Positions 16,156-24,218 of a stretch of 38,762 nt of DNA are shown here, piece after piece (position 1 is the stretch's first letter; the number at the start of each line of letters is the position of its first letter). The stretch lies in assembly GCF_017168255.1 (NCBI RefSeq), contig NZ_JABFAP010000001.1, forward strand, positions 2,241,783 to 2,280,544. Reading direction: 5' to 3'. The notes beneath the pieces were generated by a model. That model had not been told where the DNA came from and did no database searches. It saw nothing but the letters and a program-made list of their open reading frames with translations. This DNA is from Agrococcus sp. KRD186. GTDB lineage: Bacteria > Actinomycetota > Actinomycetes > Actinomycetales > Microbacteriaceae. The position numbers and the translations under genes are program-made.

Positions 16156-17628
16156 ATGGACCCGCTGCTCATCGTCGCCGCCCTCGTCGCCGTACTGCTC
16201 GCAGGCATCACCGGCTGCCTGCTGGGCGTGCGCCTCGGCCAGGCCGGCGCGGCGGGCGACGCGGCCGCCGATCGTGCCGCCCTGCAGGCGGCGCAGAGCC
16301 GGCTCGACCTCGTGCAGGGCGAGCGCGACCGCGAGCGGGACCTCGCCGAGCGGCGCCATGGCGCGCAGCTCGAGGAGGTGCGCGCCGACGCCCAGCGGCG
16401 CATCGCCGACGAGCGCGCCCGCGGCAGGGAGGCGATCGCCGAGCTGCAGGCCGACGCGCAGCGGCGGGCAGACGAGTTCGCGACGCTCTCCTCCGCGGCG
16501 CTGGAGCGCAACTCGGCGGTCTTCCTCGAGCAGGCGGAGGAGCGGCTGCGGCGCTCGCAGAGCGAGGGGGCGGCCGAGCTCGCCAAGCGCGAGGCGGCCG
16601 TCAAGCAGCTGGTCGAACCGCTGTCGAAGACGCTGGAGGGCGTGCGCGGCGAGGTGACGGCGGCCGAGAAGGCGCGCGCCGAGGCGAACGCGGCGCTCGC
16701 CGAGCAGCTGCAAGCGATGCGCTCCTCCTCAGAGCAGCTGACGCTCGAGACGCGGCAGCTCGTCAACGCCCTGCGCGCCCCGCAGGTGCGCGGCCGCTGG
16801 GGCGAGCTGCAGCTGCGCCGGGTGGTCGAGGCGGCCGGCATGCTCGAGCACGTCGACTTCAGCGAGCAGGCGCACCACACCACCGACGATGGCGCGCTGC
16901 GGCCCGACATGCTCGTGCACCTGGCCGGCGACAAGCAGATCATCGTCGACGCGAAGGTCGCCTTCAACGGCTACCTCGAGGCCATGGAGGCGCGCGACGA
17001 CGCCACCCGCGACAAGCGGCTGGATGCGCACGCGCGGCACCTGCGCGACCACATCGACCAGCTCGGCTCGAAGGCCTACTGGGAGGCGGTGCCGGGCACG
17101 CCGGAGTTCGTGGTGATGTTCATCCCGGCCGAGCCGTTCCTCAACGCCGCGCTCGAGCGCGACCCGAGCCTGTTCGAGCGCGCCTTCGAGCGCAACGTGG
17201 TGCTGGCGACGCCGGCGACGCTCGTGGCGCTGCTGCGCACCGTCGGCTACACCTGGCGGCAGGAGCAGCTGGCCGGCGAGGCCATGCAGGTGCTCGAGGT
17301 GGGCCGCGAGCTGCACAAGCGGCTCGGCACCATGGGCGGCCACCTCACGAAGCTCGGCAGCAGCCTCAACCGCACGGTCGAGGCCTACAACGCCTTCAAC
17401 GCATCCCTCGACCGCAACGTCGTCACGCAGGCGCGTCGCTTCTCAAGCCTGCAGGGGCTCGAGCCGTCGCTCGAGCACGCGCCGCCGCTCGAGGTGCTCG
17501 CGGTGCCGGCGCAGAAGCCCGACCTGCACGCCGCCGACCCTGACGCGCTCGAGGGTCGTGCAGACGCGCAGATCCGCGGACTGGCGGGCGACGAGACTCG
17601 GCATGAGCGCGACTCAGCGATAGCGTGA
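16156..17628 (+). CDS. rmuC: DNA recombination protein RmuC
   Basis: The 490-residue protein has one N-terminal membrane anchor (residues 4-26), a long Ala/Glu/Arg coiled coil (about 35-190) and then the RmuC domain. The domain is recognisable from LRAPQVRGRWGELQLRRVVEAAGM, LAGDKQIIVDAKVAFNGYLE, FIPAEPFL and LVALLRTVGYTWRQE. RmuC is thought to limit DNA inversions at short inverted repeats and carries a restriction-endonuclease-like core. Start ATG 16156 gives the membrane anchor directly; an ATG at 16148 is out of frame. Its final codons contain the promoter of the Nudix gene, which follows 4 bp after the stop. Confidence 0.92.
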   Translation: MDPLLIVAALVAVLLAGITGCLLGVRLGQAGAAGDAAADRAALQAAQSRLDLVQGERDRERDLAERRHGAQLEEVRADAQRRIADERARGREAIAELQADAQRRADEFATLSSAALERNSAVFLEQAEERLRRSQSEGAAELAKREAAVKQLVEPLSKTLEGVRGEVTAAEKARAEANAALAEQLQAMRSSSEQLTLETRQLVNALRAPQVRGRWGELQLRRVVEAAGMLEHVDFSEQAHHTTDDGALRPDMLVHLAGDKQIIVDAKVAFNGYLEAMEARDDATRDKRLDAHARHLRDHIDQLGSKAYWEAVPGTPEFVVMFIPAEPFLNAALERDPSLFERAFERNVVLATPATLVALLRTVGYTWRQEQLAGEAMQVLEVGRELHKRLGTMGGHLTKLGSSLNRTVEAYNAFNASLDRNVVTQARRFSSLQGLEPSLEHAPPLEVLAVPAQKPDLHAADPDALEGRADAQIRGLAGDETRHERDSAIA

Positions 17629-17632
17629 CAGC
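17621..17632 (+). promoter_or_regulatory. Leaderless promoter of the Nudix gene, nested in the end of rmuC
   Basis: TAGCGT (17621-17626) is followed by GACAGC and the GTG at 17633. The box overlaps the last codons and TGA stop of rmuC, so the Nudix gene can be transcribed independently. Confidence 0.5.
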
Positions 17633-18340
17633 GTGACAGAGATCCGCACCGCCGCGACCCTGGTGCTGCTGCGCGATGGCGCCGGCGCCATCGAAGTGCT
17701 GCTGCTGCAGCGGCCCGACCGCGGCACCTTCGCCGGCGGCTGGGTCTTCCCCGGGGGCAAGGTCGAGTCCGTCGACCGGGTCGAGGGCGTCGCCGCGAGC
17801 GACGCCTCCGACGAGGTGGAGAGCACCACCGTGCGGAGCGCCGAAGTCATCGAGGAGGCGACGGCGCGGAACGCCGCAGTGCGAGAGACCGCCGAGGAGA
17901 CGGGACTGATCGTCGCGCCCGAGGCGCTCGTGCCGCTGTCGCAGTGGTCGCCGCCGCAGGAGCTGGCGGTGCAGTTCCACACCTGGTTCTTCATCGCCGA
18001 GGCGAGCGAGGGCGAGATCGTCATGCAGCCCTCCGAGGTCGTCGACCACATCTGGATCCGGCCGGCGGATGCGCTCAAGCGCCACGGCGCCGGAGACCTC
18101 CGGCTGTTCCCGCCCACGTGGGTGACCCTCGACACCCTGCTGGCCTACCCGACCGTCGACGCGGCGCTGCACGGCATCGAGCAGCGCGAGCTGCAGCACT
18201 ACAAGACCCGGCAGGACCCGCAGCGCGGGCTCGCCATGTGGGACGGCGACGAGGCCTATGACGGGGCGCCCGACACCGAGGAGGGGCCGCGCCACCGGCT
18301 GCACGTCGGCTCGCTCCCCTGGCGCTTCGAGCACCGCTGA
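17633..18340 (+). CDS. Nudix hydrolase with extended Nudix box (NUDT7/NUDT19-like)
   Basis: The 235-residue protein has a Nudix fold: an N-terminal AATLVLLRD strand, LLLQRPDRGTFAGGWVFPGGKVE (GG at 41-42) and the catalytic RETAEETG (84-91). Nudix enzymes hydrolyse nucleoside diphosphates linked to other groups. Between the glycines and the REUxEE helix there are about 28 extra residues rich in Ala, Asp and Glu. Such an insertion is typical of the NUDT19 group acting on CoA and related compounds. The C-terminal half (WSPPQELAVQFHTWFF ... PPTWVTLDTL) also fits that group. All catalytic Glu residues are present. GTG 17633 is chosen for its spacing from the leaderless promoter. It could instead act on another pyrophosphate. 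Confidence 0.82.
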   Translation: MTEIRTAATLVLLRDGAGAIEVLLLQRPDRGTFAGGWVFPGGKVESVDRVEGVAASDASDEVESTTVRSAEVIEEATARNAAVRETAEETGLIVAPEALVPLSQWSPPQELAVQFHTWFFIAEASEGEIVMQPSEVVDHIWIRPADALKRHGAGDLRLFPPTWVTLDTLLAYPTVDAALHGIEQRELQHYKTRQDPQRGLAMWDGDEAYDGAPDTEEGPRHRLHVGSLPWRFEHR

Positions 18341-18363
18341 GCGTCGAGCAGCGCTGAACCGCG

Positions 18364-19293
18364 TCAGGCGGTGACCAGCGGCGCACGCCGCCGCCGCGCC
18401 GCCGTCTGCCCGATCGTGATGCCGGCCAGCACGGTCGCGATGCCGAGCCACTGCCAGGGCGCGAGCAGCTCGCCGCCCAGCAGCACCCCGATCACCACGC
18501 CCGTCACCGGGTTCAGCAGGCCCAGCAGGCCGACCTGGCCAGCCGTCAGGTGCCGCAGCGCACCGAACCAGCAGACGAACGCGATCGCCGTCGCGACGAT
18601 CGCGATGTAGGCGTAGCCCAGCACTGCCGTGGCCGTGAGCGCGCTCGGCACCCCCTCGAACGAGAGCGCGAACGGCACCAGGAGCAGCCCGCCGGCGGTC
18701 AGCTGCCACGACGACGAGGCGATGGCATCGACCTGCCCGCTCCAGCGCTTCGCGAGCACCGAGCCGAGCGCGTACATCGCCATGCCCGTGACCGAGGCGA
18801 CGACGCCCCAGCCGTCGATCGCGCCGACCGCGCCAGCCATCAGCAGCACGACCCCCAGCAGCCCCATCACCGCGCCCAGCAGCCGCCGCACCGTCGGCCG
18901 CTCGGCGACCAGGCCCGAGGCGATCAGCATCATCGCGATGGGCGACAGGCTCATGAGCATCGCGGCGATCGAGGTCGGCAGCAGCTTCGCGGCCCAGTAG
19001 ACGAGCACGAAGAACGCGCTGCAGTTGAGCACGCCGAGCAGGGCCGCCCGCCACCACCAGGCGCCGCGCGGCAGCCGCCGCCGCACGGCGAGCAGCAGCA
19101 GCCCGGCCGGCAGCGCCCGCAGCGCGGCAGCGGTGAACGGCTCCTCCGCGGGGATCCAGTGCAGCGTGACGAAGTAGACGGAGCCCCACGAGATGGGCGC
19201 GATCGCTCCGAGCAGGATCCAGCGCAGCGCGCCGGCGTTCGATCCGGGCAGGGCGCGTGCGCCGACGGGTGTCGTGCGCGATGTTGTTTCCAT
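18364..19293 (-). CDS. EamA/DMT-superfamily permease
   Basis: The 309-residue protein has ten hydrophobic helices in two homologous EamA halves, the layout of drug/metabolite exporters (for example WILLGAIAPISWGSVYFV at the start and LGLLNPVTGVVIGVLLGGELL in the second half). Members export amino acids, purines or toxic compounds; the substrate is unknown. I prefer the ATG at 19293 because on the minus strand a TTGCAG-18-TAGAAT promoter ends 7 bases before it. An ATG at 19302 (three residues longer) has a GAGGA ribosome site, but would lie within the -10 box. Divergent from a MarR gene, with a palindromic site between, so it is most likely the regulator's target. Confidence 0.87.
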   Translation of the reverse strand: METTSRTTPVGARALPGSNAGALRWILLGAIAPISWGSVYFVTLHWIPAEEPFTAAALRALPAGLLLLAVRRRLPRGAWWWRAALLGVLNCSAFFVLVYWAAKLLPTSIAAMLMSLSPIAMMLIASGLVAERPTVRRLLGAVMGLLGVVLLMAGAVGAIDGWGVVASVTGMAMYALGSVLAKRWSGQVDAIASSSWQLTAGGLLLVPFALSFEGVPSALTATAVLGYAYIAIVATAIAFVCWFGALRHLTAGQVGLLGLLNPVTGVVIGVLLGGELLAPWQWLGIATVLAGITIGQTAARRRRAPLVTA

Positions 19294-19332
19294 GGAAACC
19301 ATTCTAGTTTCCTCTTCAACTAGACTGCAAGC
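19286..19332. promoter_or_regulatory. Divergent promoter region and MarR operator (EamA/MarR)
   Basis: TCTAGTT (19303-19309) and AACTAGA (19318-19324) are perfect 7-bp inverted arms with 8 bases between. This site lies inside the spacer of the EamA promoter (minus strand TTGCAG and TAGAAT) and covers the start of the TAGACT -10 box (19321-19326) of the MarR gene, which is followed by six bases and ATG 19333. Binding would therefore block both promoters. A second 14-bp perfect palindrome, GTTTCCATGGAAAC (19286-19299), spans the preferred EamA start codon. Confidence 0.65.
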
Positions 19333-19845
19333 ATGCAGCCCGACCTCGTCGCCACCATCGTCGCCCAATGGCGCTCCGAGCGGCCCGACCTCGACCCATC
19401 CCCCATCGGCATCATCGGGCGGCTCAGTCGCGTCTCGAACTTCGTCACCGCCGACCTCGTCGCGCTCTATCGGCGGTTCGGCCTGAGTGAGGGCGAGTTC
19501 GACATCCTCGCGACACTGCGGCGCGTCGGCGCGCCCTTCGCGCTCTCGCCGTCATCGCTCGTGGGCATCACGATGGTGACGAAGGGCGCCGTCTCCAAGC
19601 GGCTCGACTCCCTCGAGGCCAAGTCGCTCGTGGCGCGAGAGCCCGTCGCGCACGACGGCCGCGGTCGCCTCGTGCGGCTGACGGATGCGGGCCTCACCCT
19701 GATCGACGAGGCCGTCACCCTGCACCTCGAGAACGAGCACCGCATCCTCGAGGCGCTCCCCGAGGGCGACCGCGCCGAGCTCGAGCGCATCCTCGCCCGC
19801 TGGGCGAGGCACTACGAGTCCGCGCCACCAGGCAGCATTCCTTAG
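19333..19845 (+). CDS. MarR-family transcriptional regulator of the divergent EamA permease
   Basis: The 170-residue protein is a winged-helix MarR regulator. Residues about 52-120 carry the DNA-binding domain (LSEGEFDILATLRRVG, TKGAVSKRLDSLEAKSLVAREP, wing DGRGRLVRLTDAG). Flanking helices form the dimer interface. MarR proteins usually repress a neighbouring transporter and themselves and are released by small ligands. The palindrome at 19303-19324 in the shared promoter supports that for the EamA gene. The ATG is leaderless (TAGACT-6-ATG). It is not closely similar to the two CrtR-like MarR proteins of this window. The next MarR gene starts 37 bp after its stop. Confidence 0.88.
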   Translation: MQPDLVATIVAQWRSERPDLDPSPIGIIGRLSRVSNFVTADLVALYRRFGLSEGEFDILATLRRVGAPFALSPSSLVGITMVTKGAVSKRLDSLEAKSLVAREPVAHDGRGRLVRLTDAGLTLIDEAVTLHLENEHRILEALPEGDRAELERILARWARHYESAPPGSIP

Positions 19846-19848
19846 ACA

Positions 19849-19882
19849 AGGCAACTATGAGCCTCTCCGATAGCATCGGATC
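19849..19882 (+). promoter_or_regulatory. Promoter of the second MarR gene with CrtR-type site
   Basis: AGGCAACTAT (19849-19858) lies 22 bp from the first base of TAGCAT (19871-19876), which is followed by six bases and ATG 19883. The same 10-mer occurs at 28973-28982, 23 bp before the -10 box of the paralogous regulator at 29008. The position over the -35 region suits a repressor site. Confidence 0.55.
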
Positions 19883-20458
19883 ATGGCTCGCACCGACTCC
19901 GACACCGACGGACGGGCCATGCTCGACCCAAGGCGACTGGGCGCATCCGCCCGCCTCGTCGAGCAGCCCGGGATGGATGACGCGGAGGTCGAGGAGGTCA
20001 TCGACCTGTTCGCGGCGCTGCGCCGCTGGCACCGCACCTCGGCGGCGCACAGCGAGGCGAGCCGGCGCTTCATGAAGCTCGGCGAGAACGACATGCGCGC
20101 GATCCGCTACGTCATGTCCGTCGGGCGTGAGGGCGTCGTCGTCACCTCGACCATGATCGCCGCGCATCTGGGCATCTCCGGTCCCTCGGTGACGAAGCTG
20201 CTCGATCGCCTCGAGCACGCAGGGCACATCCGGCGCGAGCCGCATCCCACCGATCGCCGCGCCCTCTCGATCGTCGTCACCGACACCACCCGCACGACGG
20301 CGAGCGCGACCGTGGGCAGCGATCACGCGCGCCGCTTCGCGATCGCCGCATCGATGACGCACGAGGAGCGGCTGGCGGCGACGAAGTTCCTCACCGCGAT
20401 GGCCGATCTGCCCGTGCTGGACCACGCGGCCGAGTCCGTCGGCGCCGCGCAGCCCTAG
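19883..20458 (+). CDS. MarR-family regulator, paralogue of the CrtR-like protein
   Basis: The 191-residue regulator has a MarR winged helix (ASRRFMKLGENDMRAIRYVM, LGISGPSVTKLLDRLEHAG and HIRREPHPTDRRALSIVVTD). By eye about two thirds of its core is identical to the regulator at 29008-29562, so the two are recent paralogues. It converges on the end of the carotenoid operon at 20542, whereas its paralogue sits divergently at the operon's start. Its leaderless promoter carries the same AGGCAACTAT site. Likely it controls the same or an overlapping set of genes, perhaps with a different ligand or as a cross-regulator. In Corynebacterium glutamicum the related CrtR represses crt genes and responds to GGPP; transfer of that function is inference. 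Confidence 0.82.
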   Translation: MARTDSDTDGRAMLDPRRLGASARLVEQPGMDDAEVEEVIDLFAALRRWHRTSAAHSEASRRFMKLGENDMRAIRYVMSVGREGVVVTSTMIAAHLGISGPSVTKLLDRLEHAGHIRREPHPTDRRALSIVVTDTTRTTASATVGSDHARRFAIAASMTHEERLAATKFLTAMADLPVLDHAAESVGAAQP

Positions 20459-20517
20459 CGCGAGCCGGCAGCACGAGCGACGCGAGCGCGCGGCGCGAGC
20501 GGTCGCGCGAGCCGGCA
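20458..20517. repeat. Short GC-rich direct repeats between convergent genes
   Basis: GCGCGAGCCGGCA occurs at 20458-20470 and 20505-20517 in a low-complexity GCGAGC-rich stretch between the MarR gene and the end of the crt operon. No clear terminator stem was found. It may be simple-sequence spacer. Confidence 0.5.
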
Positions 20518-20541
20518 CTGGCGGCGCGAGCGTGCGCGGCG

Positions 20542-21360
20542 TCAGCGCGGCGCGCGTACGCGGGCGCCCCGGAGCCGGAGCAGCCGTGCGATCACCGTCG
20601 CCGCGCCGATGATGACGCAGGCCGCCGCGGCCGCGACCGCCACCGCGACCGACTCGGGCTGATCGAGCAGGCGGCCGACACCGATCCAGCTCAGCCCCCA
20701 AAGCATCGCCAGCGTCGGCGCGATCGTGCCGCGGCCGCGGATGGTGATCGCGACACCGACCGCCGCCACCACCGCCAGCACCGCGGCTGCGGGCAGCTCG
20801 AAGTCGACGGGCCGCAGCCCCGCGTCGGCCAGCCAGGCGGCGATGTTCGCGACCGTCGCGACCGAGACCCACCCCAGGTAGAGACCGAAGGTGCCATCGA
20901 CGACCAGCGTCTCCAGCAGCGAGTCGGCCCTCGAGCGCTGCAGCAGCTCGAAGATCGCCGCGAGCACCGCGAGCAGCAGCACGATCACCACGACCGTGAG
21001 CGGCAGCAGGCCGGCCTGGGCGCAGAGGATCCAGGCGGCGTTGAGCACCAGCGACGCCACCGCGAGCCAGCCGATGCGCTGCTGTCGGCGGTCGCGGCGC
21101 TGCTTGGGCAGCACCTGCCAGATGGCGTAGGCAGCCAGGCCCAGGTAGATGAGGCTCCAGATCGAGAAGGCCGTGGAGGCGGGCGCCAGCGGCGTGGCAT
21201 CGGCCGAGAGCGCGCCGCTCGAGGACGCCTGCACCTCCTGCCCGCCGAACGCGCCGGAGCCGAGGGCCGCCATCGCGAGCGTCACGGGCAGCGCGATGAG
21301 CACCACCCAGGGCCGGATGCGGTCGGCGGCGGTCATGGTCGTCGGGCGGTCATCGCGCAT
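20542..21360 (-). CDS. TspO/MBR-related (tryptophan-rich sensory protein-like) membrane protein
   Basis: The 272-residue protein has seven or so hydrophobic helices. The segment STAFSIWSLIYLGLAAYAIWQ, and later FGLYLGWVSVATVANIAAWL, are typical of the actinobacterial proteins annotated as TspO/MBR-related. Classical TspO is about 160 residues with five helices and binds porphyrins and cholesterol-like ligands. In Rhodobacter it modulates pigment genes in response to oxygen. This longer form may not share that function. It is the last gene of the ten-gene carotenoid operon, with its ATG overlapping the end of the glycosylase gene by 11 bp. A second ATG eight codons downstream is possible. Confidence 0.7.
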   Translation of the reverse strand: MRDDRPTTMTAADRIRPWVVLIALPVTLAMAALGSGAFGGQEVQASSSGALSADATPLAPASTAFSIWSLIYLGLAAYAIWQVLPKQRRDRRQQRIGWLAVASLVLNAAWILCAQAGLLPLTVVVIVLLLAVLAAIFELLQRSRADSLLETLVVDGTFGLYLGWVSVATVANIAAWLADAGLRPVDFELPAAAVLAVVAAVGVAITIRGRGTIAPTLAMLWGLSWIGVGRLLDQPESVAVAVAAAAACVIIGAATVIARLLRLRGARVRAPR

Positions 21361-21853
21361 GGTGGTGCTCGTTCTCTGTCGGGTCGGTCACGGCTCCGCG
21401 CTCCCAGTCGGCGATCGGGCCGGGCTCGACGCGGAAGAGCGGATGCGGTTCGGGCTGGTCGGGCAGCGGCAGCTCTGGGCTGCGCGCAGCCAGCTTGGCG
21501 CGGAGGTGGTCGAGCTCGAACGCGAGCTGCCCCTCGGTGACGCGGATGCGTCGCACCGGCCCGGCGTGCTCGGTCCCGGTGGTCTGGGCCTCGGAGGGCA
21601 CGGGGCGCGTGCGGTCGATGCGGGTGCGGTCGAAGCGGTAGCCGCGCGCGTCGGCGGCCGCCGCCACCGCCTCGAGGTAGGTGCCGATCGCCGCGACCGG
21701 GTCGGGCTGCGCGCGGAAGCGCGCGAGCTGCGGGTGACGGGTGTAGCCGCGCGTGCGCCCGGCGAGCACGGCCTGCGCCAGCAGCGCCTCGCGCCAGCAG
21801 GCGGTCAGGCCCTGCCTGTCGAGCAGCGCGGGGTGCAGCGACCACAGCCTCAT
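21350..21853 (-). CDS. Pyrimidine-dimer DNA glycosylase/endonuclease V-like protein
   Basis: The 167-residue protein begins MRLWSLHPALLDRQGL and continues CWREALLAQAVLAGRTRGYTRHPQL, a pattern I recognise from the Pyr_excise family related to T4 endonuclease V. T4 endonuclease V removes UV-induced cyclobutane dimers using its N-terminal amine and Glu23. Here Glu22 occupies the equivalent position, and the second residue is Arg rather than Thr, as in other bacterial members. The C-terminal extension (TRPVPSEAQT ... RVTEGQLAFELDHL) is outside the core. It overlaps the upstream SDR gene by 4 bp (ATGA) and the downstream TspO-like gene by 11 bp, so it is firmly embedded in the carotenoid operon. 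Repair activity is inferred from family only. Confidence 0.72.
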   Translation of the reverse strand: MRLWSLHPALLDRQGLTACWREALLAQAVLAGRTRGYTRHPQLARFRAQPDPVAAIGTYLEAVAAAADARGYRFDRTRIDRTRPVPSEAQTTGTEHAGPVRRIRVTEGQLAFELDHLRAKLAARSPELPLPDQPEPHPLFRVEPGPIADWERGAVTDPTENEHHHAR

Positions 21854-23334
21854 GCGGCATCGTCCTCAGCAGCGGCGACGGCGACGATGCGGCTCGCCAT
21901 CATCTCGAAGATCACGTGGTGCGCGGGCACGAGCGACCACCAGTACAGGCGGCCGGTGAGGCCGCTGGGCAGGAAGACCGCGCGCTGGCGGTAGTGGGCG
22001 CCGCCGGTCGGATCGCTCGCCGGCTCGACCGTGAACTCGATCCAGGCGCGGCCCGGCACCTTCATCTCGGCGCGCAGCCGCAGCATCCGGCCGCGCTCGA
22101 TGCGCTCCACCCGCCACCAGTCGACGGTGTCGCCCTCGCGCAGCGTGCTGGCGTCGCGCCGGCCGCGGCGCAGCCCCACGCCGCCCACGAGCCGGTCGGC
22201 GAGGCCGCGGATGCTCCACAGCAGCGGCACCGAGTACCAGCCGCGCTCGCCGCCGATCGCCTCGACCACGCGCCAGACCGCCTCGGGCGCAGCAGCGGTG
22301 GTGCGCTCGCGCGCATCTTCGAACACGGTGGAGCCCGACCAGCTGGGATCGCTCGGCAGCGGGTCGGCGGGCGCTCCGGCGGCAGAGGCGGAGCGCCAGC
22401 TCGACTCGATGTCGCCGGCGCGCTCGCGCGCGAGCGCGAGCCGCACGGCGCGGCGGTAGCCGGTGAGCCCCTCCGCCGGCGGCGGGATGATCGCGTCGAT
22501 GCGGCGCTCGGCGACGACGCAGTCGTGCAGCAGCGAGCCGATCAGCGGGATCGCGATCGCCCGCGGCACCGGCGTGACGAGGTTGACCCACTGCGACGCG
22601 AGCCAGGGCGTGAGCACCGGCAGCGGCGCGATCGGCCGCTGCGGCAGCCCGGCCTCGACGGCGTAGCCGTTCATGGTCTGGCCGTAGCGCAGCACGTCCG
22701 GCCCGCCGATGTCGAAGCTGCCGTGCACGTCGTCGGCGACGGTGGCGGCGGCGACCAGGTAGTGCAGCACGTCGCGCACGGCGATCGGCTGCACGAAGTT
22801 GCGCACCCATCGGGGCGCCGGCATGTACGGCAGCACCTCCGTCAGGTGGCGAATCATCTCGAACGACGCCGAGCCGGAGCCGATCACGATGCCCGCCTCC
22901 AGCACGATCGTCGGCACGCCCGAGGCCAGCAGCTCCTCGCCGACGGCCACGCGCGAGGCGAGGTGCTTCGAGAGCCGCTCGCCCTCGGGATGCAGGCCCG
23001 AGAGGTAGACGATGCGCCGCACGCCCGCCGCTCGCGCGGCGGCCGCCACGTTGCGCGCCTGCGCGAGCTCTGCCGCCGCGAAGTCGCCGCCCGCCGCCAT
23101 CGCGTGCACGAGGTGGTAGACGACCTCGACCCCCTCGACGGCGTGCGCGACGTCGCCGGGCACCTCCAGATCCCCGCGCACGGCCTCCACCGCATCCGCC
23201 CACGACGCGTCGCGGAGCCGGCCGGGGTCGCGCGCGAGCACGCGCACGGTGTGGCCAGCGTCGAGGAGTCGCGGCACGAGGCGCCCGCCGATGTAGCCGG
23301 TCGCCCCGGTGACGAGCACCGTCCTGCCGCTCAT
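21850..23334 (-). CDS. NAD(P)-binding SDR protein fused to DUF2867
   Basis: The 494-residue protein has an N-terminal atypical short-chain dehydrogenase domain with the dinucleotide motif GATGYIG (residues 10-16), RVLARDPGRL and a YLSGLHP segment. From about residue 335 a DUF2867 domain follows (RTTAAAPEAVWRVVEAIGG ... GRAWIEFTVEP ... WWSLVPAHHVIFEMM). Proteins of this two-domain type occur in light-induced and carotenoid-linked gene sets of several bacteria, but the reaction is unknown. It may reduce or chaperone a lipid or quinone-like compound. It overlaps crtEb by 4 bp (ATGA) and the glycosylase gene by 4 bp. The usual SDR Tyr-x-x-x-Lys is not evident, as in other NmrA/YbjT-like members. 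Confidence 0.85.
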   Translation of the reverse strand: MSGRTVLVTGATGYIGGRLVPRLLDAGHTVRVLARDPGRLRDASWADAVEAVRGDLEVPGDVAHAVEGVEVVYHLVHAMAAGGDFAAAELAQARNVAAAARAAGVRRIVYLSGLHPEGERLSKHLASRVAVGEELLASGVPTIVLEAGIVIGSGSASFEMIRHLTEVLPYMPAPRWVRNFVQPIAVRDVLHYLVAAATVADDVHGSFDIGGPDVLRYGQTMNGYAVEAGLPQRPIAPLPVLTPWLASQWVNLVTPVPRAIAIPLIGSLLHDCVVAERRIDAIIPPPAEGLTGYRRAVRLALARERAGDIESSWRSASAAGAPADPLPSDPSWSGSTVFEDARERTTAAAPEAVWRVVEAIGGERGWYSVPLLWSIRGLADRLVGGVGLRRGRRDASTLREGDTVDWWRVERIERGRMLRLRAEMKVPGRAWIEFTVEPASDPTGGAHYRQRAVFLPSGLTGRLYWWSLVPAHHVIFEMMASRIVAVAAAEDDAA

Positions 23335-24218
23335 CGCCACCCCATCGCCCACGCGATGCACAGCAGCGTCACGATGCAGCCGCACACGTAGTTCACCCAG
23401 AGGAAGCGCCTCCAGCCGCGGTTCGCCGTTGCGCTGGTCGCGTCGGTCACGCCCCAGAACGGCGCGGCGATCACGAGGTACGGCAGCGCGACGACGGCGC
23501 CCAGGGCGGCGGGCCACGGCGTCAGCAGCATCAGCAGGCCGGCCGCCGTCCACAGCGCCATCGCCAGCCGCACCGTCGCGCGGGCGCCGAGCGCCGTGGC
23601 GATCGAGGCGATGCCGCCCTCCCGGTCGGGCAGCACGTCCTGCACCGCACCGAAGGCGTGGCTCGCCATGCCCCAGCAGAAGAAGGCCGCCAGCAGCGCG
23701 ACGAGCGCCGGCGTCCACTCGGCACCCGCGAGCACCAGGCCGTAGACGGCGGGGCTGACGAAGTGGGTGCTGGAGGTGATCGAGTCGAGCACCGGCACCT
23801 CCTTCCAGCGCAGCCCCGGCGCCGAGTAGGCGACGACCGCGAACAGGCTCACGGCGAGCACCGCCCACGACGCCGGGCCGCCGAACGCGACGAGCACCGC
23901 CACGAAGGGCAGCGCCAGGCCGATCGCCCAGCCCAGGGTCGCGCGGTGGGTCGCGGGCGGCAGCAGCGCGCCCTCGACACCGCCCTTGCGCGGGTTGGCG
24001 ACATCGGATGCGTAGTCGAAGACGTCGTTGATGCCGTACATCGCGAGGTTGTACGGCACCAGGAAGAACAGCGTGCCGATCACCAGTCGCGCATCGATCT
24101 CGCCGCTGGTGAGCAGCATCGCGGCAGCGAACGGGAACGCCGTATTGATCCAGCTCACCGGTCGGGAGGCGAGCAACAGGCGGCGGGCGAGCGGCAGTGC
24201 CGTAGTGACCTCAGGCAT
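23331..24218 (-). CDS. crtEb: Lycopene elongase CrtEb (UbiA-family prenyltransferase)
   Basis: The 295-residue membrane prenyltransferase has the two Asp-rich motifs of the UbiA family: NDVFDYASD at 64-72 and DVLPDREGG with D194 and D198, set among about eight helices. CrtEb adds two DMAPP-derived C5 units to lycopene, turning the C40 chain into a C50 acyclic carotenoid (flavuxanthin/nonaflavuxanthin type) before cyclisation. Its place right after crtYf in the order crtE-B-I-Ye-Yf-Eb matches Corynebacterium glutamicum. The ATG overlaps crtYf by 8 bp, and its stop overlaps the SDR start by 4 bp. Confidence 0.92.
   Translation of the reverse strand: MPEVTTALPLARRLLLASRPVSWINTAFPFAAAMLLTSGEIDARLVIGTLFFLVPYNLAMYGINDVFDYASDVANPRKGGVEGALLPPATHRATLGWAIGLALPFVAVLVAFGGPASWAVLAVSLFAVVAYSAPGLRWKEVPVLDSITSSTHFVSPAVYGLVLAGAEWTPALVALLAAFFCWGMASHAFGAVQDVLPDREGGIASIATALGARATVRLAMALWTAAGLLMLLTPWPAALGAVVALPYLVIAAPFWGVTDATSATANRGWRRFLWVNYVCGCIVTLLCIAWAMGWR

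Noticed and set aside
14826-17543. A 905-codon plus-strand open frame
   Set aside because: It crosses the DUF5302 gene, the MBL gene (antisense) and rmuC in a wrong frame. It has no family pattern.
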